From the NCBI GenBank assembly GCA_964599655.1, contig CAZRGV010000053.1, positions 1 to 37,752 on the forward strand: a DNA stretch of 37,752 bases, given 5' to 3'. The position numbers and the translations under genes are program-made. Under the pieces are notes generated by a model that was given only the letters and a program-made list of their open reading frames with translations, made no database searches and was not told where the DNA came from. This document shows positions 16,918 through 26,178 of this stretch, in pieces (positions within the stretch are counted from its first letter, which is position 1; each line of letters begins with the position of its first letter). This DNA is from CAZRGV01 sp964599655. GTDB lineage: Bacteria; Planctomycetota; Planctomycetia; Isosphaerales; Isosphaeraceae.

Positions 16918-19212
16918 TCATCGCCTCTTTCCGGGTCGCGGACGAGGGCGCCTCTTCGAGTCCTGGTCCTTGTCCTTGTCCACGTTACGAATCGTCTTGT
17001 CCTGCGAAGCCTCATCGATGACCTGTTCAAGCTTCTCGCGGAGCTTGTCGGCCCAGCCGCCGCCACTACCGTTGCCGGCCCCTTTCCCCTTGGCGGAGAC
17101 GACCGATTTGCCGCCGGATTCCGCCGAGGGCATCCCATCGCCCGCTTTCGACCCGGGGGCCGATCCGTCGGGGGCAGCGGCCGGACGCGTGCGAAGCTCC
17201 TTCGGCAGCATCAGACGCTCACAGATCGCCCACGTGCTGCTGGTGATAAAGTACACCCCCAGGCCCGACGGCACCCGATAGAAGAGGAAGCCCATGAACA
17301 CCATCATGTACTTCATCATCTTCTGCTGCATTTCCTGCTCCGCCGTCGTCGCCGGGGGCGCGAACAGCTTGGTTTGCACCATCATCAGCACGATGACCAG
17401 GATCGGCAGCACATTGAAGTACGGCCCGAGGAACGGAACGTCGAAGGGGAACCGCAAAAGCTGGTCGGGAGCGGCAAGGTTCTGGATCCAGAGGAACGGA
17501 GCATGTCGCAGGGCCACGCTGTTGTTGAGCGCCTGCCAGAGTCCGATAAAGATCGGCAACTGGATCAAGGCCGGCAAGCAGCCGCCGAGCGGATTGACGC
17601 CGTGCTTGCGATAGAGCTCCATCGTCTCACGGCCAATCTTCTCGCGATCGTCCTTGTACTTCTCTCGCAGCGCCATCAACTGCGGCTGAAGATCCTGCAT
17701 TTTCTTCGCGGAGGCCACCTGCTTGCGGCTCAGCGGAAAGAGGATCAAGCGGACCGTGATCGTCAGCAAGATGATCGCGATGCCATAGCTGCCTCGCTCG
17801 CCGCCGAAAAGACCGGCCACCTTCGCCGTCAAGGCGTAGATCTGGTCGAGCATCGGCGAGATCACCGTGCGAGCCAGGAAGCTCGCCAGCGGGCCGATGA
17901 CCCAGATCTGCCAGCCCTTGCGATAGGTGGAAAGATCCTCAGCCCCGTACGCCGCCAGAGCCTCGGCCGTCTTGGGCCCCGCGAACACCTTGTACGAGTG
18001 CGTCACAGGATGTCGAGGCCCCACCTCGATCGGCCTCGAAACGACTTCGACCGTCACGTCCGACTTCTGTTTCTCCCCGGTGATCACCACCGACCTGGCA
18101 ACGGTCTCGGCGTCCCAGCGATTCTCAGGCGTCTCGGGTAGCGGGTCGGGCTCAAGGAAGACGGCGAAATACTGGTTCTCGACCCCAGCGTATTTGAGCG
18201 GCAGGGTCGTGATTCGGATCGGATCCTTCTTCTGTTCCTGGTCAACGACCTCGGTCGCCAGGTGCGTCTCGACCTGGGTCCGCTTGTCGTCGATCTTGCC
18301 GAAGAAAACTTCCCGGAAGGTGCTGGTGTACCACTCCCCTTCGATCGGGATGCCGTGCGGGCCTTCGAGGATGTAGGACACCGTCTGGGTGGTCGGACTC
18401 TCGAAGTCAAGGATCAGCTCGAAACCGTCCGCCCCCCGGCGAAGCCGGAAGGTCTTGGTCACCGTGAGGTTCAGTTCGTCGACTTTCGTCCGGAAGGAGA
18501 TCTGCTCTCCCGCCGCCAGACCCACCTTGGGATCGGCCGGAACCGGCGTGACGACGTTTCCTTTCGCGTCCGTCACGACCTCCCATAGGCGCTCGTCGAG
18601 CCGGATCATCGACTTCGAACGGTCGGCCGGGCTCGTTTCCTCGTCGTCGGCCGTCGGAGCTTTCTTGTCGGGCAAGAGGAGATTCAGAGCAAACGAAGGG
18701 GGAAGGTCGTCCTGAACCTCGATCAGCTCGAGCTGGCGCCTCGGCTGGCCACGAACGAACTCGGCCTCATGATGAGCGAGCGTCAGGGATCGCACCCCCG
18801 CGCCCCTCTGCTCGAATCCGACCCGCATCTGGAATCCTTCTCCCCGTTTCGACCTGGGATCGGCCTCCCCGAGAACGAGCTTCGAGCGCGGAATGGGCTT
18901 CGCGACGACTTCCGGCGCTTCGGCCAGCGCGGGCTTTTCGGGCTCGGGCGGCGTCTCGGGTTCGATTTCCGGCGCGGGCGATTCGGCCTCGTTGACCGTC
19001 GCGAAGGCGGGAGGGCTGTCCGGCGTGTTGGCGAAGGCCAGCGGGCCGGTCGGGCCCTTCAGCACGACCTTCGTCGCCGCGGGCTCCTCCTCGGGCGCGG
19101 TCGCCTTGGGCGGTTTCGGCAGCAGGCCGAGCGCTTCCAGCAGGGTCTGCGTCCCCACCATCAGGACGACGGAGAGGACCAGGAACAGGACAAGCCGCTT
19201 TTCCATGCTCAT
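16918..19212 (-). CDS. yidC: Membrane protein insertase YidC
   Basis: This 764-residue inner-membrane insertase folds and inserts membrane proteins alone or with SecYEG. Layout: first helix (KRLVLFLVLSVVLMVGTQTL), a Pro/Glu-rich linker to about residue 110, the periplasmic beta-super-sandwich (about 115-440; VGFEQRGAGVRSLTLAH; GVENQYFAVFLEPD), then the conserved 60-kDa core (about 460-665; SYGIAIILLTITVRLILFPL with the following groove Arg; GVNPLGGCLPALIQLPIFIG; FLFYRVPSGLGVYFITSSTW). The tail of about 100 residues is long and ends in a Lys/Arg/Asp-rich stretch (SKRRPRPRPGKRR) that may contact the ribosome. At 764 residues it is longer than the E. coli protein (548). The start at 19212 (MSMEKRL) could also be the ATG at 19206. 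Confidence 0.96.
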   Translation of the reverse strand: MSMEKRLVLFLVLSVVLMVGTQTLLEALGLLPKPPKATAPEEEPAATKVVLKGPTGPLAFANTPDSPPAFATVNEAESPAPEIEPETPPEPEKPALAEAPEVVAKPIPRSKLVLGEADPRSKRGEGFQMRVGFEQRGAGVRSLTLAHHEAEFVRGQPRRQLELIEVQDDLPPSFALNLLLPDKKAPTADDEETSPADRSKSMIRLDERLWEVVTDAKGNVVTPVPADPKVGLAAGEQISFRTKVDELNLTVTKTFRLRRGADGFELILDFESPTTQTVSYILEGPHGIPIEGEWYTSTFREVFFGKIDDKRTQVETHLATEVVDQEQKKDPIRITTLPLKYAGVENQYFAVFLEPDPLPETPENRWDAETVARSVVITGEKQKSDVTVEVVSRPIEVGPRHPVTHSYKVFAGPKTAEALAAYGAEDLSTYRKGWQIWVIGPLASFLARTVISPMLDQIYALTAKVAGLFGGERGSYGIAIILLTITVRLILFPLSRKQVASAKKMQDLQPQLMALREKYKDDREKIGRETMELYRKHGVNPLGGCLPALIQLPIFIGLWQALNNSVALRHAPFLWIQNLAAPDQLLRFPFDVPFLGPYFNVLPILVIVLMMVQTKLFAPPATTAEQEMQQKMMKYMMVFMGFLFYRVPSGLGVYFITSSTWAICERLMLPKELRTRPAAAPDGSAPGSKAGDGMPSAESGGKSVVSAKGKGAGNGSGGGWADKLREKLEQVIDEASQDKTIRNVDKDKDQDSKRRPRPRPGKRR

Positions 19213-19301
19213 CGGGCAGGTGCTCTAAACGGGGAATCGGCTCGATCGCCTCGGTGGCCCGGCGTGGGCGTCCGGTGATCCAAGATGGAGACAAGACCAG
19301 A

Positions 19302-20132
19302 TCAGCGACCCTGTCGCAGACGATCGCCCAGGAACGGCTCGAGCGCGTCGATCGCGTAAATCTTCTTGATCGTCGTCTCGAAGTCGTAGGGAAGGCGCCG
19401 GTACGTCAACCGAATCGGACCCTTGGGGCGGTAAGTCTCGCTGGAAACGTCCTCGAATTCCCCGCCGACCGAGCCATCCGATGACTCGGATTGGCCGTCG
19501 TCGAGGATGACGTAGCAGGCCCGAGGATCGCCGTCCCGTGGTTGACCGACCGAGCCGACGTTGATCATCACCTTGCCGTCGCCCAGGGTATACTCGTTGT
19601 CGATTTCCTCGGGCGCGTAGAACTGGAAGCCTTCCGTGAAGACTCCCGGCACATGCGTGTGGCCCTGGAAGCAGTATTGCTCCACGAGCTGGAACAACCG
19701 TTCCATCTTCCGGTGGTTGTAGATGTCCTCCGGGAAGATATACTCGCTCAGTGGATTGCGGGGGGAGCCGTGCACGAACAAAAACGGCCCCAGGCGGTGA
19801 GAGCGGGGAAGCTCGCCGAGGAACTCCCAACGCCGTTCATTGTTCACCCGGTCCGAAGGGCTTTCCAGTTGCTCCCGGGTCCAGAAAATCGCCCGCTCGG
19901 CACCAATGTTGAAACCGTCAGGATCGTAAAGAGCCCCCTGGTCGTGATTGCCCAGCAGCGAGAACCGGCAGTGCTTCATGACCAGATCAATGCACTCGCG
20001 CGGGTTCGGTCCGTAACCAATAATGTCGCCGAGGCAAAAGATCTCGGTGATCCCCTGAGCCTGGATGTCGTCCAGAACAACCTCGAGCGCTTCGAGGTTC
20101 GCGTGGATATCGCTGATGAGCGCACGACGCAC
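19302..20132 (-). CDS. Metallophosphoesterase family protein
   Basis: This 276-residue protein carries all calcineurin-like phosphoesterase motifs: SDIHAN (Asp8, His10), GDIIGYGPNP (Asp36), GNHD (61-64), VHGSP (His121) and GHTH (157-160). These residues bind two metal ions and hydrolyse phosphomonoesters or diesters. The GD(I/L)xGYGPxP wording is typical of a cytoplasmic YfcE-like or diadenosine tetraphosphatase-like subgroup of unproven substrate. The C-terminal 40 residues (RLTYRRLPYDFETTIKKIYA) are the normal subgroup ending. The GTG at 20132 was chosen because the first strand begins there and GGAGG lies nine bases upstream; the frame extending to 20210 is proline/arginine-rich and unlikely. 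It is divergent from tsaB. Confidence 0.88.
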   Translation of the reverse strand: MRRALISDIHANLEALEVVLDDIQAQGITEIFCLGDIIGYGPNPRECIDLVMKHCRFSLLGNHDQGALYDPDGFNIGAERAIFWTREQLESPSDRVNNERRWEFLGELPRSHRLGPFLFVHGSPRNPLSEYIFPEDIYNHRKMERLFQLVEQYCFQGHTHVPGVFTEGFQFYAPEEIDNEYTLGDGKVMINVGSVGQPRDGDPRACYVILDDGQSESSDGSVGGEFEDVSSETYRPKGPIRLTYRRLPYDFETTIKKIYAIDALEPFLGDRLRQGR

Positions 20133-20219
20133 CGGGAGGAACCTCCGAGGAAAACCAGGACGGGGATGGTGGCGGGCGGCGGGGACCGGGACGGTGCGGG
20201 ACCTGCGCAACGCAACCTT

Positions 20220-20227
20220 ATTATACT
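20220..20227. promoter_or_regulatory. Overlapping divergent -10 boxes
   Basis: In an otherwise GC-rich spacer, the plus strand reads TATACT at 20222-20227 and the minus strand reads TATAAT at 20225-20220. They would drive tsaB (leader about 73 nt to 20308) and the metallophosphoesterase gene (leader about 80 nt to 20132). The -35 regions on both sides are poor. The overlap means the two promoters could not be used at once. Confidence 0.45.
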
Positions 20228-20307
20228 AGAAATCTAATTCGCCGCCGCCGCCAAGGTCAAGTCCAAGCCTGCATCCCCGATTCGGCGTGCCCCGGAGTTG
20301 CCGCCTC

Positions 20308-20997
20308 TTGAACATCCTGGCCCTCGATACCTCGACGCTGCATGCCGCTCTGGCCCTGGCCCGAGTCGACGGCGAAATCCTCGTCGCACCCTCCGACGTC
20401 GGTCGTCGCCACGCCAGCGGCCTGATTCCCGCCGTGCGCGACCTGCTCGCGAAGGCCAACCTGACCGTCCTGGACCTCGACCTTCTCGCCGTCGGACTTG
20501 GGCCCGGATCGTACACCGGCCTGCGGATCGGGGTCGCCGCGGCAAAAACACTCGCCTACGTCACGGGCCGGCCCCTCGTTGGGCTCGACAGCCTCGAGGC
20601 CGTCGCCCAGAACGCATCCGATGACGCACTCAAGGTTTCCGTCGTCGCCGATGCCCAGCGCGGGGATCTCTACGTCGCCGATTTCTCCCGAGAACGCGCA
20701 GGTGCCCCCCTGCTCCGCTCCGGTCCGACCCGCGTCGAGCCGGCCGAAACCTGGCGGACCCGGCTCGAGTCGGATTCCCTCGTGCTCGGTCCCGCCCTCG
20801 ATCGCCCGGGATTCGAACGGCCCGCCTCGGCCCGAACCGCCGATCCGGCCCTCAACCGGCCTAACGGCGCTCGACTGGTCGGGCTCGCTCGCGAACTCTT
20901 CAACCAGGGCCATCGCGAGGATCCCTGGTTTCTCGAACCTGTCTATCTTCGCCGAAGCGCCGCCGAGGACAAGTGGGACGCCCCCAAGCAACCATGA
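20308..20997 (+). CDS. tsaB: tRNA threonylcarbamoyladenosine biosynthesis protein TsaB
   Basis: This 229-residue protein belongs to the Kae1/TsaD-like ASKHA fold and partners TsaD and TsaE in making the t6A37 modification of ANN-decoding tRNAs. Seen: NILALDTSTLHAALALARVD at the start, GRRHASGLIPAVRDLLAKA, then LDLLAVGLGPGSYTGLRIGV and AAAKTLAYVTGRPLVGLDSL, all diagnostic for TsaB. The C-terminal part (FLEPVYLRRSAAEDKW) is the usual ending. I chose the TTG at 20308 because the family begins with M-x-ILALDTS and GGAG lies ten bases upstream; a GTG at 20287 in the same frame would add seven residues. The stop overlaps the next gene's start by four bases (ATGA). Confidence 0.93.
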   Translation: MNILALDTSTLHAALALARVDGEILVAPSDVGRRHASGLIPAVRDLLAKANLTVLDLDLLAVGLGPGSYTGLRIGVAAAKTLAYVTGRPLVGLDSLEAVAQNASDDALKVSVVADAQRGDLYVADFSRERAGAPLLRSGPTRVEPAETWRTRLESDSLVLGPALDRPGFERPASARTADPALNRPNGARLVGLARELFNQGHREDPWFLEPVYLRRSAAEDKWDAPKQP

Positions 20998-21830
20998 CGC
21001 TCGACCAATCTCGCACCAAGTCGGCCTACGCCCTCCAGTGGAACCGTTACCGGATCGTCCGGCCCGAGGAGGACCGCGTCACCTTCCGCAACCGCACGGG
21101 CCTGACCGACGCCGACCTCGCTGGAACTTGCGTGCTCGACGCCGGGTGCGGCATGGGACGCTACCTCCGAATCACGGCCGAGGCCGGCGCGCGGCTCGCC
21201 GTCGGTCTCGACCTGAGCTGGGCCGTCCTCGCGGCCCGGGAAACCACCAGCGGACTGCCCAAGGTCGCTCTGGTCCGGGGCGACCTGCTCCAGACCCCGT
21301 TCCCCTCCGGCGTGTTCGACCACATCTACAGTCTCGGTGTCCTCGACCACACCCCCGACCCCCGCGCCGCCTTCCTGGAACTGGCCAGACTTCTAAAGCC
21401 CGGCGGGCGGATCGTCGTCTGGGTCTATCCGAGGGAACGCCCGGCACTGGAGCGAATCATCCAGGTCCACCGGGCCGTCTCAACACGGCTGCCACTCGGC
21501 GTGCTGGTCGCCCTGAGCCGCTTAACCGCCCCCATCGGCGGCCTCAAGCGTCGGCTCATGGCCAGCAAGAACCGCCTCGTCGCCCGAGCCGGGGTGGCGT
21601 TGAACTTGCTGACCCTCGGCGTTTCCATGCACCCCGATCCCGAGGTCCGCGTCTGCGACACGCTCGACTGGTACGCACCCAAGTACATGTCGCGCCACAC
21701 CTTCGACGAGGTCGCCGGCTGGTTCGCCGAGGCCGGTCTGATCGATGTCGTCGACCTGACCCCCGGCCAGCGGTTTTACCACGCCGGCCAGGGCAACGGC
21801 ATCAACGTCGCCGGCCGACGCCCGCTTTGA
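20994..21830 (+). CDS. Class I SAM-dependent methyltransferase
   Basis: This 278-residue protein has a Methyltransf_11-type fold: VLDAGCGMGRYLRI (motif I, from residue 47), VGLDLSWAVLAARE with the acidic end of beta2, VRGDLLQTPFPSGVFDHIYS, then LGVLDHTPDPRAAFLELARL and LKPGGRIVVWVYP. After it come a helical RRLMASKNRLVARAG region and a C-terminal DTLDWYAPKYMSRHTFDEV plus WFAEAGLIDV segment. That layout resembles methyltransferases acting on small molecules, lipids or glycans, but the substrate is unknown. The start codon overlaps the tsaB stop (ATGA at 20994-20997), implying coupling; the longer frame from 20973 lies inside tsaB. No membrane segment or signal peptide is evident. Confidence 0.9.
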   Translation: MTLDQSRTKSAYALQWNRYRIVRPEEDRVTFRNRTGLTDADLAGTCVLDAGCGMGRYLRITAEAGARLAVGLDLSWAVLAARETTSGLPKVALVRGDLLQTPFPSGVFDHIYSLGVLDHTPDPRAAFLELARLLKPGGRIVVWVYPRERPALERIIQVHRAVSTRLPLGVLVALSRLTAPIGGLKRRLMASKNRLVARAGVALNLLTLGVSMHPDPEVRVCDTLDWYAPKYMSRHTFDEVAGWFAEAGLIDVVDLTPGQRFYHAGQGNGINVAGRRPL

Positions 21831-21950
21831 CAAAATCATATTTATATTTATGTTATTATGAACGTTGTGGCGGAGTGGAACCCAACACCAAGCGATGATG
21901 CCATCAAGCGTCGGCACGGTTCTGTCCGCGCATCAACCAGGAAGGCCGAT

Positions 21951-23849
21951 ATGAGCAACCCCGCTCGCCGCTCCGTATCGGACCGAATGGGCCGGTTTTC
22001 CCTCCTGCTCGCCCTGGCCCTGCTCGCCCCCTGGCACGTATCACCCACATTCGCTGTGACACCTCGGCAGATGGAGGCACTCGGCCGAGGCGTCGTCGCC
22101 CTCCGACAGGACGACGGCACCGTTTTCGTGAGCTGGAGACTTCTGGGAACCGACCCCGACGACATCGCCTTCAACGTCTATCGCTCCACGGGTGACACCC
22201 CTGCCCTCAAGTGCAACGACGAACCGATCAAAACTTCTACCTGCTTCGTGGACAAGGGCGTCGACCTGAACCGGCCGAACGCCTACCACGTCCGTCCGGT
22301 GCTTCGGGGCCAGGAGCAATCCCCCAGCGCGGCGTTCAGGCTCGATGCCGACTCACCAGCCCGGAATTACCTGTCGATCCCCCTCCAGACACCCGACGGC
22401 TACCACGCCAACGACGCGGCCGTCGGCGATCTCGACGGTGACGGCGAGTATGAAATCGTCTTGAAGCTCGAGATGCGAGGCTTCGACAACTCACGGCGCG
22501 GCGTCTGCCCCGGGACCACGAAGCTCGACGCCTACAAGCTCGATGGGACCTTGCTCTGGCGCATCGATCTGGGTCGCAACATCCGGGAAGGGGCCCATTA
22601 CACGCCGTTCGTCGTCTACGACCTCGACGGCGATGGCCGGGCCGAAGTCGCCGTCCGGACGGCCGAGGGAACCGTCGACGGCACCGGCGCCACCATCGGC
22701 GACATCGATGGAGATGGCCGGACCGATTACGTCAACCCCCGAACCGGCTACATCCTCGAAGGCCCCGAATTCCTCTCCCTCTTCGACGGCAAGTCCGGCA
22801 AGGAACTGGCCCGCACCGACTACATCCCCCGAGGCCGCGTCTCCGACTGGGGCGACGACTACGGCAATCGCGTCGACCGATTCCTCATGGGTGTCGGCTA
22901 CTTCGACGGCATCCATCCGAGTGTCGTCATGTGCCGTGGTTACTACACGATCACTAGGCTCGAGGCCTGGAACTGGCGCGATGGCTCGCTCAAACGCCTC
23001 TGGCGGTTCGACTCTCGCAGCCGCCCGGATTGGCTCGAATACGAGGGCCAGGGCAACCACAATCTCAGCATCGGCGACCTCGATGACGACGGCAGCGACG
23101 AGATCGTCTACGGCGCGATGTGCCTCGATCACGACGGAACGCCTCTCTACAACACGAAACTCGGGCACGGCGACGCCATCCACCTCTCCGACATCGACCC
23201 CGATCGCCCCGGACTCGAAGTTTTCGACATTCATGAGCGTCCCCGGCACCCCTTCGGCGCCGAGTTCCGGGACGCCCGGACCGGCGAACCGATCTGGGGA
23301 AAAGCGTCACCCGATGTCGGCCGGGGACTCGCCATCGACGTCGACCCGCGCTACCGGGGTTACGAGATGTGGGCGTCCGGACCCGGTCTGAACGGCCTCT
23401 GGAACGTCAAGGGTGAGACCATCTCCGAGCGCAAGCCCCGGTCCTGCAACTTCGGCGTCTGGTGGGACGGCGACCTGCTCCGCGAGATCCTCGACCGCGC
23501 CCGGATCACCAAGTGGAACTGGCGGGACGGCACGGAAACCACCCTCCTGAACGCCCACGGTTGCGCCTCGAACAACTCGACCAAGGCCACCCCTTGCCTC
23601 TGCGCCGACATTCTTGGCGACTGGCGCGAAGAGGTCCTCTGGCGCTCCACCGACCGCAAGGAATTGCGGATCTACTCAACCACGATCCCGACGGCACATC
23701 GTCTTTACACGTTGATGCATGATCCAATCTATCGCATCAGTGTCGCGCTTCAGAACGTCGGCTACAATCAGCCGACGCAGACCGGCTTCTACCTCGGCGA
23801 CGGCATGTCTCCCCCACCTCGACCGGCCATCCTCAACAAGGCCCAGTGA
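21951..23849 (+). CDS. Rhamnogalacturonan lyase (polysaccharide lyase family 11)
   Basis: This 632-residue secreted enzyme should cleave the rhamnose-galacturonate backbone of pectic rhamnogalacturonan I by beta-elimination. It has a signal peptide (RFSLLLALALLAPWHVSPTF then A), then RQMEALGRGVVALRQDDGTV, VSWRLLGTDPDDIAFNVYRS and the eight-bladed propeller with calcium-binding loops such as GDLDGDGEYEIVLKLEMRG, YDLDGDGRAEVAVRTAEGT and GDIDGDGRTDYVNPRTGYI. The C-terminal DILGDWREEVLWRSTDRKEL, then RIYSTTIPTAHRLYTLMHDP and NQPTQTGFYLGDGM match YesW/YesX-type PL11 proteins. The ATG at 21951 has GGAAGG upstream and opens the signal peptide; the ATG at 21858 does not. An AT-rich stretch (21832-21858, with TTATTAT) is the likely promoter area. 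No other pectin genes are nearby. Confidence 0.95.
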   Translation: MSNPARRSVSDRMGRFSLLLALALLAPWHVSPTFAVTPRQMEALGRGVVALRQDDGTVFVSWRLLGTDPDDIAFNVYRSTGDTPALKCNDEPIKTSTCFVDKGVDLNRPNAYHVRPVLRGQEQSPSAAFRLDADSPARNYLSIPLQTPDGYHANDAAVGDLDGDGEYEIVLKLEMRGFDNSRRGVCPGTTKLDAYKLDGTLLWRIDLGRNIREGAHYTPFVVYDLDGDGRAEVAVRTAEGTVDGTGATIGDIDGDGRTDYVNPRTGYILEGPEFLSLFDGKSGKELARTDYIPRGRVSDWGDDYGNRVDRFLMGVGYFDGIHPSVVMCRGYYTITRLEAWNWRDGSLKRLWRFDSRSRPDWLEYEGQGNHNLSIGDLDDDGSDEIVYGAMCLDHDGTPLYNTKLGHGDAIHLSDIDPDRPGLEVFDIHERPRHPFGAEFRDARTGEPIWGKASPDVGRGLAIDVDPRYRGYEMWASGPGLNGLWNVKGETISERKPRSCNFGVWWDGDLLREILDRARITKWNWRDGTETTLLNAHGCASNNSTKATPCLCADILGDWREEVLWRSTDRKELRIYSTTIPTAHRLYTLMHDPIYRISVALQNVGYNQPTQTGFYLGDGMSPPPRPAILNKAQ

Positions 23850-23861
23850 TCGTAGATCACT
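23845..23861. terminator. Short hairpin over the PL11 stop codon
   Basis: AGTGATC (23845-23851) and GATCACT (23855-23861) pair around a 3-base loop. It overlaps the TGA stop of the lyase gene and lies in the 30-base gap before the convergent histidine kinase gene. There is no U-tract, so the terminator role is tentative. Confidence 0.35.
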
Positions 23862-23879
23862 CGTGACGTACATGAGCGT

Positions 23880-25382
23880 TTATCGTTCTTGACTTGCACG
23901 ATCGATCTTCGCGATCGCGACGGCTTCCGGTGGCTCCATCGGCGCGTAAAATGGCAATCGCAGCGTGAACCGGCTCCCGCGACCTCGCCGGCTCTCGACC
24001 TCGATCGTTCCCCCGAACGACCTCGCCAGCCGGAGCGCGACGGACAGGCCGAGGCCCAGGCCCTTGGAACCACGTTGCCTCGCATCGTTCGATCGGTAGA
24101 ACGGCTCGAACAGGCGCGGGATCTCCTCGTCGTCGATGCCGATCCCCTGGTCCTCGACATCCAGCCGCACCGACTGATCGTCTCGTCGTGCCGAGACCAC
24201 GATCGGCGAGCCCGGTGCGCTGTATTTTCTTGCGTTGTCGAGCAAGTTGTTGAGCAGCTCCCCCAGCAACGACGGCTGGGCCTTGACCCACAAGGGGCCG
24301 TCCGGCTCGATCTCCAGCCCCACCTCTCCCTTCCCTCGCGACTCGTTCCAGACCTCGATGTGCGACCGCAGCCAGCATTCCAGGTCCACTGTTTCCAGCC
24401 TCGGCGCGAACGACTCCCCGTCGGCCCTCGCGAGGAACAACAGCGATTCGACAATCTGCCGAAGATGGCGCGTCTTCCGCTGGATCAAGGCCAGCACGCG
24501 CCGATACTCGTCCGTGTCGCGCGGCTGCCGAAGCGCCAGGTCGACTTCACCCTGAATCGCCGTCAACGGCGTTCGTAACTGGTGCGACGCATCCCCCGTG
24601 AACCGTCGCTGCCGCTCGAACGATTCCTGAACCCGGTCAAGAAGCGCATTGAATGACCGTCCGAGTTCTTCCAGCTCGTCGGCCGTCCGCGGGACAGGAA
24701 GCCGTTGTTGAACCTCGTCTCCTCCGATCGCATGCGCGGCCTCGGCCATCGTCGACAGCGGACGCAAGGCCCGTCCACTCAGCCAACGACCGCAGAGCAG
24801 CGCCAGGGCCCACAGGACGATCGAAAGAACAACCAGCACTAGGCCGAGATTCCGGAGCGTTGCTCGCACCCCTTCCAGCGAGACCGCGGTACTGAGAATC
24901 AGCGCGGGATACTTCCCGTCGTGCCCCTCGCCCTCCTCCGGACGATCCTCGTCGTCGGACACCTTCGGCGGGGGGCCCAGGCGACGATGCTGCACCCGCC
25001 ACATCTCGCCATCGGGACCCTCCACGGTTTGCGGCCGAGTGCCCCCATCGGCTCCGCCGCTCGACGCGACCAGCAGGCGATCCATCGCCCCGGTCGATGA
25101 GCCGTCCACTCGCACGCCTCGCCCGTCTCCCACGCGCCAGAAGAACGGACCGGCGATCGTCCGTCGGCCGAACGTCAGGTTTCGCTCGCGAGGGTCCCAT
25201 TCCACGCCGTCGGGCGCGCTCTCCGCGGCCGCCGTTAATGTGTTCAGTGCGGCGTCCAGCCGCTCGTCGATTTGCCGGTGCAGATAGGTCGATGCCAGGA
25301 GGTAGAGTGTGGTCGAGAACCCCAGCAGTACCAGTCCCAGCGCGCCCAGGAAGAACCACGAGAGCCGGGTTCGAAGCCTCAT
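23880..25382 (-). CDS. Two-component sensor histidine kinase
   Basis: This 500-residue inner-membrane kinase has a first helix (FFLGALGLVLLGFSTTLYLL), a periplasmic sensor region of about 145 residues, a second helix near 180-198 (LGLVLVVLSIVLWALALLCG), a HAMP domain (RALRPLSTMAEAAHAIGGDE), the dimerisation box with phospho-accepting His267 (FTGDASHQLRTPLTAI), and the ATPase domain with N box (LLNNLLDNARKYS), G1 (VEDQGIGID) and G2 (SKGLGLGLSVALRLARSFGG). The sensor region contains an acidic, low-complexity stretch (SDDEDRPEEGEGHDGK) that could bind cations; that is inference. The start overlaps the stop of the response regulator by four bases (ATGA), so the pair is co-translated. The layout resembles CusS/QseC-like kinases. 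Confidence 0.94.
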   Translation of the reverse strand: MRLRTRLSWFFLGALGLVLLGFSTTLYLLASTYLHRQIDERLDAALNTLTAAAESAPDGVEWDPRERNLTFGRRTIAGPFFWRVGDGRGVRVDGSSTGAMDRLLVASSGGADGGTRPQTVEGPDGEMWRVQHRRLGPPPKVSDDEDRPEEGEGHDGKYPALILSTAVSLEGVRATLRNLGLVLVVLSIVLWALALLCGRWLSGRALRPLSTMAEAAHAIGGDEVQQRLPVPRTADELEELGRSFNALLDRVQESFERQRRFTGDASHQLRTPLTAIQGEVDLALRQPRDTDEYRRVLALIQRKTRHLRQIVESLLFLARADGESFAPRLETVDLECWLRSHIEVWNESRGKGEVGLEIEPDGPLWVKAQPSLLGELLNNLLDNARKYSAPGSPIVVSARRDDQSVRLDVEDQGIGIDDEEIPRLFEPFYRSNDARQRGSKGLGLGLSVALRLARSFGGTIEVESRRGRGSRFTLRLPFYAPMEPPEAVAIAKIDRASQER

Positions 25383-26074
25383 CGCAAGGGCCCCACGTCG
25401 CTCCGTTCACCGAACAGATACCCACGACCTCGGAGCGTGTGAATGAGCCGAGGACCGTGGGCCTCCAGTTTCCGCCGAAGCTCCATCACGTGATACTCCA
25501 GCGTGTTCGAGAGCCCGTCGTAGCGCTCATCCCAGACGTGTTCATAAATTCTGGTACGCGAGAGGACCTCCTCCGGATGCCGCAAGAAGAAGACCAGCAG
25601 GGCCTGCTCCTTGGCCGTCAGATCGAGGCGCTGGCCCGCCCGATCGGCCCGGTGGGTGGCCAGGTCGATTCGCACGTCGGCATGGGCCACCACCGTCCCG
25701 CTCGCTCGCCCCGGTCGCCTTGCCAGCACACGGACCCTGGCCAGCAACTCCTCGAAATCGAACGGTTTGCAAAGGTAGTCATCGGCCCCACCGTCGAGCC
25801 CCCTCACCTTGTCCGAAACGGCGTCGCGCGCCGTCAGGAACAGCACGGGCGTTTCCCGTCCTGCGTCGCGAAATCGTCGCAGCAAGGTCAAGCCATCCGG
25901 ACCCGGGAGCCACCAGTCCAGGACCACAACGTCCCAAGACCCGTGCCCGAGCGCGTGCCAGCCGTCCTCCCCGTTCGCCGCCGACTCGACGGTGAAGCCT
26001 TCCTCGCGCAGACCTCGCACGACGAAATCGGCGATCTCCGCGTCGTCCTCGATCACCAGGATGCGAATGCCCAT
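25379..26074 (-). CDS. OmpR/PhoB-family response regulator
   Basis: This 231-residue transcription factor has a receiver domain (ILVIEDDAEIADFVVRGLRE; acidic Asp10/Asp11, phospho-acceptor Asp53 in VVVLDWWLPGPDG, Thr81, Lys103 in YLCKPFDFEELLARVR) and a C-terminal winged helix (RLDLTAKEQALLVFFLRHPE, YEHVWDERYDGLSNTLEYHV, RRKLEAHGPRLIHTLRGRGY). It receives phosphate from the kinase encoded next, whose start overlaps its stop. It should bind head-to-tail hexamer repeats; one such pair lies upstream of the PepSY-like gene that precedes it by 104 bases. The second tryptophan in DWWLPG (where M/xPG is usual) is typical for planctomycete and actinobacterial members. It is a complete protein. Confidence 0.95.
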   Translation of the reverse strand: MGIRILVIEDDAEIADFVVRGLREEGFTVESAANGEDGWHALGHGSWDVVVLDWWLPGPDGLTLLRRFRDAGRETPVLFLTARDAVSDKVRGLDGGADDYLCKPFDFEELLARVRVLARRPGRASGTVVAHADVRIDLATHRADRAGQRLDLTAKEQALLVFFLRHPEEVLSRTRIYEHVWDERYDGLSNTLEYHVMELRRKLEAHGPRLIHTLRGRGYLFGERSDVGPLR

Positions 26075-26178
26075 CTATCCTCCCCGCCCGGGGAGCCCCG
26101 CGAGGATCGGGACCAGGGAAGGGAACGACCCGACCACAGCCGGGAAAACCCAGGGCCGGATCGTTCCCGCGATCCTGT

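Noticed and set aside
16318..18141. 607-residue plus-strand frame opposite mnmE and yidC
   Set aside because: Shadow frame covering conserved mnmE and yidC motifs on the other strand; composition is Arg/Gln/His-rich.
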